From contig CM039466.1 in assembly GCA_022414725.1 (NCBI GenBank), forward strand, positions 36,690,637 through 36,754,636: a stretch of 64,000 bases of DNA, given 5' to 3'. The notes below the pieces were generated by a model, which was not told the origin of the DNA, searched no databases, and was given only the letters and a program-made list of their open reading frames with translations. A program made the position numbers and the translations under genes. Positions 56,651-64,000 of the stretch are shown here, piece by piece. Position 1 is the first letter of the stretch; the number at the start of each line of letters is the position of its first letter. The stretch is from Microglena sp. YARC (lineage: Eukaryota; Chlorophyta; Chlorophyceae; Chlamydomonadales; Chlamydomonadaceae).

Positions 56651-59648
56651 AACAGCAATGCCTGCACAACGATAACGGAAAAATGACATTACTAAACGAT
56701 TGTTAGTTATGATTCGTAAATATAACTCATTTTGTACTGGGGTATCAATTTACGGGGTGACTAAACAATGAAGACATGGGATTATTATTAGGACTCAGGA
56801 AGACGGCGAGCTCGTGCCCTTGCATGCTCTTGGGGAACGGCCTCTATGCTCTGTTTTTCACATGCTGCCCTTGCCAATGCTCCTAGCATTGGTTTTGCTA
56901 ATGTAACGGACATGCATGCTCTTGGCTCATCACCGCACTGTCTGCCCCGTTGCATGACCATGCCCTTGGTTGCTCTCTTACGCAATGCCTGCTCTGTATC
57001 TCTTGCAGGCAAGAGCATGGATGGAACTGCTAGCGTGCGATGAAGAATTGCGCGTACAGAGGAACTACAAATGCTGAAGATGGATTTATAAAATAAGAAT
57101 CAGCGAAGATATAATAGATGTTATAGCTTTGCTTGGACAGTTTACTCAGTGAACATATATGGCGTATGTCCTTCATAAAGTAGAGCAAACAGGTACTGCC
57201 TGCAGGCTGCTATATACTTGCGCTTGAACTTAATTAGGAAACTTGGCTCCACCAGCAATTTGGCTGCTCGTCGTCTTTTGCTCGGCTGTCTAATCTATGG
57301 TTAATGGATATATAGGAAATATGGGAAATGTATGGGATGTAACATGTGTAAAGATGCTTACATAGGATAGATAGGTAGACTCAATAGGATACATGGGATG
57401 CATAGTAATATCTGTATGGTAATTACCGTCTCCGAATCCTGATGTATTGAGAAATGCTCGCTGGGAAAAGTATTCCTGAAAAATGTGACCTCTCCGACAA
57501 CCGTGCCCAACCGCCCTAGCAGGCAGAAAGGCGAACATTTCGCCTCATTACCGTGCAACAAGCTCGCCGTGCGGGCGAAGTGCCGTCGAAATACTTCTGA
57601 AGGCGGAGACATTTTGGACGACAATCCGCCGTGGAGACAAGGTAGGCGAATGTCTTAGAGCTCATTGCTAACAACGCGACGCGGGTTTAGGCTCACGACA
57701 GAGTCAGAGTGCACAGGTCATCTAAAGGACTATGACTATCTGGACCGCGTGCGTTCGCTGCGCTCGCTAACGCATTTAGCGATTTGTCGACTTCCCGAGT
57801 GGGTCGAGCAGCCCTTACAGGGGCTATCGGTAACACCTGTCTGTGTGCCATGTGCTGAGTGCTGACAGGGAGGCCAATTTGCCTGGCTAAGAATTGGTGC
57901 AGGATTTTTTTCTTCTTCCCTGGAGTACCGGTATGCAGAAAGATGCAGCTGCAGCGGGGAGCCGTCCCCAATTTTCGTAATTGAAATTTGTTACATCAGT
58001 ATATGCATTCACTCTCCAGACGTGAAATTTAAGGGACACCAGAGGTAAGCGGAGCTAGCATAGTCAGCGGTAAGGGCCCCCCAATTATAATAAGATCTTA
58101 CGGTGCCACTGGCCGAAGCCCAGGCATCCTTGGCCAACCTTGCCAATGCATCGTCTAAGGGGGATCCTCAATTCCGCGTTCGGAAACACAACACAGTGCA
58201 GCAGCGCCTACTAAATACTAGATAGCAGTCCCCAGTTCTGGAAAGCCTTATTGGTAGATCTAATGTAATCGAGGGGGCATGGTACTGGTGCTAGTCCCAT
58301 TTTCGTAATGTATGAGAGACTGGACACGTTAAAAAAATCGGTCTGAGTTCGAACCTTGCACACTCCCTGGTTTTCCGTCGGGTATCGGCAACAGGGGCAG
58401 TATTGATTATGCAGACAGCTAGAGGCCGAATCGCAGGCGTACAGGACCTTATGAACATTCTTCTTCTTCTTCTTTTCTTCTTAAAGACTGGAGCTATGTA
58501 AACTCAGTCACGTTTATTATTATGCACCATGGACATGTCTTAAAACGGTCTCGCTGGTTGGAGGCCAAATTGCTGGGCTGAATCCATGTACCAAGCTCAA
58601 GTTCCAAAAAATGTTTTTTTTTTTTTTTTTTTTTTTTTTTCTTCACCCGATCTTCACCTAAGAATGCAATTCTGCAACTCAGGAGTGTGGTTAACTGGTC
58701 ATAGGTAGTGTTTATGGAATTGTGGTGCCCCAGTGCAAGCAAACTGGCTGCCCCATACAAACCTCAAGCGCGCCTCATACCAAAGCGCGGTTACTATTAA
58801 TTTATGCACAGCAGTGTTATGCCACACGTGCAAGCTTGTTCAAGGGTACTTCAAAATCTATTTTGACAAAAACCTGCTTCAAAATCTTCGTGTGAAGGGC
58901 CAAAACCCACGACTCAAGGGCCAAAATCTACGTTTGTGATGTAGATTGCCCCCCACCACTAACTCCACAAACACTACCCCCCCCCCCACCCACACTCAAA
59001 GGGCCAAGATACTGTGCTATTGTGGTGTTTGATCGCTACGGAGGTCAACCCTCAAAATCTGCACGATTCGAGACGAGAAGAACCATGCAAACATGTGTAA
59101 TCTGTCTGCAGACGGTGAGCAGCCTGAAGGCTGATAACTCTAGTCATGCACACTCCATCTATGAGCCAAATGTTTGGGTGCGGAGGTGCCCGGGATCGTT
59201 CAAACGCCTGGAGGGAGGCACGGATAGAGACACGGAGGCAACTTAGGGCTTGAGACCACCCGGGACTTCGGGCCCGGGGGATGAGCAGCCTGAAGGCTGA
59301 TAGACCTGTCGTGAATTTCATAATTATATCATACCGTGTGGCACGAGAGCATTAGGGTTGTTCAGCACTTAACAAAGACGCAGCGTCCATCCGTCGCAGA
59401 CGGGCAACGTTTGAAGAGTTCATTCGAGCAATTGCAGAATGCAATGTGGGGAACGTCTCGTTTGACCTGAAGGAAGGGTCCCCTGCGTCGCATGACGCAG
59501 GCCATACAATCCGTTGTGTCTCAGGCAGCAGATCTGGGAATCCCACCGCTGAAGTACCCTGTAGAGCATGTTCCGCCGACCTAAAACACCCAAAGGGCGC
59601 GTACTCCTTTCTTCTGAGTAGGAAAGGCTCCACCACATCACATATAAC
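56651..59648. other. Unassigned region
   Basis: Holds a CTT microsatellite (58459-58482), a 27-base T run (58614-58640), two GAGCAGCCTGAAGGCTGATA copies (about 59115 and 59283), and one more TGCGTC/GACGCA hairpin (59484-59499). An open plus-strand frame around 59370-59650 (TFEEFIRAIAECNVGNVSFD) could be an exon fragment but matches no family known to me. Confidence 0.45.
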
Positions 59649-59847
59649 TAGGGGCGGCAGTATGATATCAGTATGATATCATGTCATCATTGATATCATT
59701 TTGATGCCCAGTGGTCTGACTAGGTACACTTTGGCCTGGGCCATCATATCCATTTGATATTAAATCATATGATTTTTGCTATATGGTAATCATATGATAT
59801 CAATACTCGTCTTTGGTCAAACATCATATTGAATTTGCCGGTTCCTA
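59649..59847. mobile_element. hAT-like MITE, copy 1, with 8-bp target duplication
   Basis: A 199-bp non-coding element starting TAGGGGCGGCAG and ending GCCGGTTCCTA (imperfect terminal inverted repeats). It is flanked on both sides by CATATAAC (59641-59648 and 59848-59855). An 8-bp duplication and a YAGGGGYCGGCA-type end are typical of hAT transposons. The interior is full of ATATGATATCAT palindromes. Confidence 0.85.
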
Positions 59848-59855
59848 CATATAAC

Positions 59856-60395
59856 CCTAACAGTCTAGGACTAGTGCAAGGGAGGACCCACTTTTGAGGC
59901 GAACATTATTATTTAAAAAATGTGCCTCCAGTACTGCAGAGCTTTTTTCCACCACCAGTAGCAGCTTCCAGGCAGCTCCCCTATCTGGCTATTACAGTTA
60001 ACTTGGGGCGTCTTGAGCTAGCACAATCAATTGTATATAACTGCTGGGTGTAGCACAGTTGCTGGCTGAGGGAGCCTGCCTAGAAGCTGCTCATAAGAGC
60101 CATGCAGCACTGGACTTCCTGGACTGACTGTTTTTAGGAGGAAGATTGGATAAAGCATGCTTGATAATCATGATTTAAATGATGATGGTACTGCGGCCCG
60201 AAGACGGCGGCACCATATTGCTCGCTGGAGCCAGTTGTACAAAAAAATCAAGTTCTAGGGGCTTGAGCCATGCAAGCAATTTAGTTTCAAGCCCAGCATC
60301 AGAGACAGTATATGTACAAGTCACTGTACAGTCACTGTACTCCACACATTGAACTATACTTGCAACATGGCGACGGCTGGGTTTAGGGGGTTACA
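59856..60395. other. Unassigned spacer between MITE copy 1 and satellites
   Basis: About 540 bp without gene or clear repeat; a small AGTCACTGTAC duplication lies at 60319-60342. Confidence 0.5.
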
Positions 60396-60660
60396 CACAG
60401 GGGCAGCAGTTCTGGCATCCAGCTACGATTGCAGACACTGGGGGAGTAGTCCCCTCCCCCCCCCCCCTGCCATGGGCGGTTGGTTTTAGGAGGCAGAAGT
60501 TCTGGCATCCAGCTACTATCGTAGATGGGGGAGAGTACCCCCCCTAACCCACACCCCGAGCCCCCACAACCATGGGCAGGAGTTGACAGGGGCGCAGCAG
60601 TTCTGGCAGCCAGCTACAATCGCAGATATGGGGAGTAAACCCCTCCCCCCACGCCCGCCC
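60396..60660. repeat. Tandem repeat, ~105-bp unit, three copies
   Basis: Each copy has GCAGTTCTGGCATCCAGCTA, a GCAGA-TGGGGGAGTA element and a C-rich stretch. Confidence 0.8.
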
Positions 60661-60789
60661 CACCACTAGCAACCACTACACTTAATCAATGGTAACAGCT
60701 TGGTAAAGCAGTAATCATTGTTAGTAGTGATTGTAATAAGTAGTAAAATCAGCAACCCAGCTGTTCTGTGTTTTTTGAATTGATTATGG

Positions 60790-61475
60790 AGAGCCAAACC
60801 CAGCAAACCAGCTGCAAAACTCAGCCTCACAGAGCAAGCCAGAGCAACTCAAGTCACCCAGAGTAACTCAGTCACCAGCAGAGCAACTCAGCCACCCAGA
60901 CCAAGCAAGAGGAACTCAGTCACCCACAGCAATTTTAGCCACCCAGACCAAGACAGAGCACCCTTCAGTACACCCAGCAGACAAATTAGCTCCACCCAGA
61001 CCCAAGCAGAGCAATTTTAGCCACCCAGAAGGCCCCAAGCAGGGAGCAACCCAGTTAAACCCAGGGCAATTCAGACCACCCGCCAAGCAGAGCACATTTA
61101 GCCACCCAGACCAAGCAGAGCAAACCCAGGTCACCCAGAGCAATTCAGCCACCCAGACCAAGCCAGAGCAATTTAGCCACCCAGACCAAGCCAGAGCAAC
61201 CCAGTCACCCAGAGCAGTTCAGACCACCAGACCAAGCCAGAGCAACTCAGTCACCCACAGCAATTCAGCCACCAGACCAAGCCAGAGCAACTCAGTCACC
61301 CCACAGCAATTCAAGCCACCAGACCAAGCAGAAGCAACCCAGTCACCCCAGAGCAATTCAGCCACCCAGACCAAGCCAGAGCATTTAGCCAATCAGACCA
61401 AGCCAGAGCAACGACCAGTCACCCAGAGAAATTCAGCCACCAGACCAAGCAGAGCGACTCAGCCACTCAGCTGCC
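60790..61475. repeat. Satellite of CCAAGC-AGAGCAA-TCAGTCACC type
   Basis: Roughly 15 copies of a ~45-bp unit built from ACCAAGCCAGAGCAACTCAG and TCACCCAGAGCAATTCAGCC. Copies differ by many one-base indels. Confidence 0.85.
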
Positions 61476-61716
61476 TCAACAGCTTTTGGGCTTTGAACTT
61501 TGAGTATGTTACTGCTGGAGACGGCGAGCAGCCTTTTAAGGGCTGGAGCATGTAACCAAGTTTGAGTTCTCACTGCTTAGCTCAATCGTTGGGAATCGCT
61601 CAAAAGCACCTTAAAACTGTAGCGCCATCAACCGGGGTATGTGCCACTGAGCAAAACTAATCCTGACCTTATTCAGCGCCTCACTCCTTGCTTTCAATTC
61701 TTCCAATCATTACAAT

Positions 61717-61888
61717 GAGGGGTCGGCAATATGATATCATATGAATCATATGATATCATATCATGATGCCCGGCGGTCTGACTAGATAACTTTTGGCCTG
61801 GGGCATCATATCGTATGACATTAAATGATATCATATGATTCATACTCGTCTTATTGGTCAACATCATAATGATTACCGTTTTCCCCTA
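61717..61888. mobile_element. hAT-like MITE, copy 2
   Basis: 172 bp, GAGGGGTCGGCAATATGAT...CCGTTTTCCCCTA. Flanks ATTACAAT and ATTATGAT match at six of eight positions, a decayed 8-bp duplication. Same family as copy 1 (shared GGTCTGACTAG and TTTGGCCTGG blocks). Confidence 0.75.
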
Positions 61889-61905
61889 ATTATGATCCCA
61901 CTTTG

Positions 61906-62775
61906 GATGCTCCCAGGTTTCGATGGGTACCGCACGGGGGACTTGGAGTTGAGAGATGGTGAGCAGCCCAGAATTGGCTGTAGAACCATGTAACAATTCA
62001 AATTCTCTCAAGAGTCTGCCTGTCTGCATGCCCTTTGCAAGTTGAAGGTCTGGGACATGGACAAGTCTTTAAACTGCTTAATCTGCTTAGTATGCTCCCA
62101 GGTGTCCGTGAGGTACCGGCACGGGGGGACTTGGAGTAGGACAGATGGCGAGCCAGCCCCAGAATTGGCTTGTTAGAACCATGTAACAATTCAAATTCTC
62201 TCAAGACGCCTGTCTGCATGCCTTGCAAGTTGAAGGTCTGGGACATGGACAAGTCTTTAAACTGCTTAATCTGCTAAGTATGCTCCCAGGTGGTCCGTGG
62301 GTACCCCCGCACGGGGGGCGGGGCACTTGGAGTAGACAGATGGTGAGCAGGCCAGAATTGGCTGTAGAAAACAGTGTAAACAATTCAATATCTCTACTCA
62401 AGACTGCCTGTCTGCATGCCCTTCAGAAGGCAATTGAAGGTCTGGGACATGGACAAGTCTTTTAAACTGCTTCAATCTGCTAAGTATGCCTCCAGGTGTC
62501 CGTGGGTACCGCACGGGGGGACTTGGAGTAGACAGATGGTGAGGCAGCCCAGAATTGGCTGTAGAAACATGTAAGGCAAATTCAAATTCTCTCAAGACTG
62601 CCTGTCTGCATGCCCTTTGCAAGTTGAAGGTCTGGGACATGGACAAGCATCTTTTTAAACTGCTTCATACACTGCTTAGTAATGCTCCCAGGTGTCCGTG
62701 GGACCGCACGGGGGGACTTAGAATTGGGCAGGTGGTGAGCAGCCAGAATTGGCTGGAGAACCAAGTCAGAAATTT
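61906..62775. repeat. Tandem satellite, ~180-200-bp unit, about five copies
   Basis: Units start at about 61906, 62094, 62280, 62490 and 62686. Each contains CAGGTGTCCGTGGGTACCGC, CCCAGAATTGGCTGTAGAAC and GGTCTGGGACATGGACAAGT. Open frames running through it are repeat artefacts. Confidence 0.9.
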
Positions 62776-62787
62776 GTAAAAATGGAT

Positions 62788-62945
62788 AGGGAACGGCAAT
62801 ATGATTCATGTGATATCATGTCATCATTGATGCTGGCAGTCTGACTATAGGCTTAAGTTTGCCATGTTGATACAATATCATTTGATGCATTTGTATGATA
62901 TCATGCTCACCTTTGGTCACCATCATATGAAAGCATCCGGTCCCT
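62788..62945. mobile_element. hAT-like MITE, copy 3
   Basis: About 158 bp, TAGGGAACGGCAATATGATT...CCGGTCCCTT, sharing the interior of copies 1 and 2. No target duplication is recognisable. It abuts the last satellite unit. Confidence 0.7.
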
Positions 62946-62954
62946 TTACATGTA

Positions 62955-63150
62955 GTGTGTGTGTGTGTGTTTGTTTGTTTGTCTGTGTCATATTGCCCTT
63001 TCACCGCTCCAACATCCACTAAACAGTTTTGGGCACATAATGTTGTGTGATTGTTCAATAGGCCCCCCTTGGATTTCCGTCAGGCCAAAGCACATTTGGA
63101 GTCCAGTAGGGCACAGAAAAAATGTCATCATCATCATCATCATTATCATA
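62955..63150. repeat. Microsatellites (GT)n/(GTTT)n and (CAT)n
   Basis: A GT/GTTT stretch at 62955-62986 and a CAT/ATT stretch at 63124-63150. Confidence 0.85.
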
Positions 63151-63374
63151 CAAGCATTCTGTCCCTGCCCCTCAACACGCACGTGCCAGCCGATTGTTTC
63201 ACAACCTCATCCATTTCCCCCCCTGCCTTATCATTTCGCCGCCTGTTGTTAACCCGTTGCCAACACATTCCGCCATTTTTTCTGCGTTGCATGCGACGCT
63301 TTGTAGGACATGCCCCCCTGCCTTATCATTTCGCCCCTGCCCTATTTATCTCTTCACTTCCGTTCTCAATTCTC

Positions 63375-63840
63375 GTTCACTTGCAGCTGTGCTGGCGCCA
63401 CTGCTCCACTATCACGCTGGCTGGGCAGCAGGATGCAGCTTGGGCAGCATGTTGTAGAAAAAGGCAAGGCACTCCACCTCACACAAGCTCTTGGGGCGAG
63501 GGATGGAAGACACACCGGCTCACAACGTCACTGCCTTAGGCATCTAGTCACTTGCATTGTTGCTGGCCCCACTTGCTCTACTATATCGCTTCTGGGCAGC
63601 AGGATGCAGCTTGGGCACCATTGTAGAAGGCAAGGCTCTCCACCGTCACACAAGCTCTTGGGGGGAGGGGACAAACCAAGATCACGATCACACACTGCCC
63701 TGCGCATCTAGTCACTTGCGCATCTAGTCACTTGCAGCTACGCTGGCGCCACAGCTCACTACACGCTGCTTGAGCTGGGTAGAACCATGCAGAAGGCCAG
63801 GCTCTCCGCCTCACACGAGCTCTGGGGATGGGAGGCAAGC
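63375..63840. repeat. Tandem repeat, ~170-bp unit, three copies
   Basis: Shared blocks: TCACTTGCAGCT-GTGCTGGCGCCAC, GGGCAGCAGGATGCAGCTTG, and CTCACACAAGCTCTTGGGG. The third copy (from about 63712) is partial. A shorter CCCCTGCCTTATCATTTCGCC duplication precedes it (63219 and 63314). Confidence 0.8.
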
Positions 63841-64000
63841 AACTCGCAGCTCCCAGGCTCACCTGCACTGCCGTTGCAGGCTGTGTCTTTTGGGCGCAGT
63901 AAGCAGGCCGGGGAGGGCGTCGAAGTTAAAGTCGTTGCTAGGTTGCGAGGTAGCGGTTGCTCCGGAGTCCCGGGCACTCCTCTGCCGCTTGATGGCCGCT

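Noticed and set aside
61906..62775. Series of similar 65-88-residue proteins in this array
   Set aside because: They are translations of a tandem satellite in several frames and strands.

Overview
The window is eukaryotic, repeat-dominated DNA with no convincing host gene. The evidence for this is Copia and Ty3/Gypsy retrotransposons, a non-LTR fragment, hAT-type MITEs, many tandem satellites and a 1,000-N scaffold gap. A protist or green-algal nuclear genome fits the kinds of element present (a PolB/integrase DNA element, and a retrotransposon carrying a cytosine methyltransferase), but the sequence does not name the host.

Region 1 (1-23163) is a nest of elements. An AT-rich DNA element D (10554-12000 plus 19042-23163) encodes a small basic protein, a very large family-B DNA polymerase/SF1 helicase/HNH-like fusion, an rve-type integrase and the integrase's C-terminal partner. 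Copia element C (12001-19041, LTRs differing at two sites, 5-bp duplication GTTTG) sits inside the polymerase gene; removing it together with one GTTTG copy restores the frame. A near-identical Copia element B (minus strand, LTR ending at 10553) abuts D on the left, and B is interrupted by a third, diverged Copia element A that runs off the left edge. All three Copia copies have one in-frame UAG between gag and protease, non-canonical LTR ends, an internal-tRNA-like primer site and paired hairpins in the LTR.

Region 2 (25005-49005) holds a LINE remnant and two head-to-head copies of one large Ty3/Gypsy element E. E1 (25699-34744, plus strand) is cut off at both ends. E2 (34745-49005, minus strand) has both LTRs. 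Reading E2 in coding order gives gag with a zinc knuckle, an aspartic protease, a spacer without recognised domains, reverse transcriptase, RNase H, a C5 cytosine DNA methyltransferase, a Pro/Gln-rich linker, a DDE integrase, and a C-terminal PHD finger followed by a Tudor-like YDDG segment. This combination of a DNA-methylation writer and a histone reader around the integrase is the most striking content of the window. Much of E2 beyond about 39.0 kb carries dense one-base indels that look like uncorrected long-read consensus, so its genes are given as broken.

Region 3 (49006-64000) holds the N gap, at least seven tandem-repeat families, three hAT-like MITEs (one with a perfect 8-bp target duplication), homopolymers and microsatellites. 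No recognisable protein gene or RNA gene was found there.
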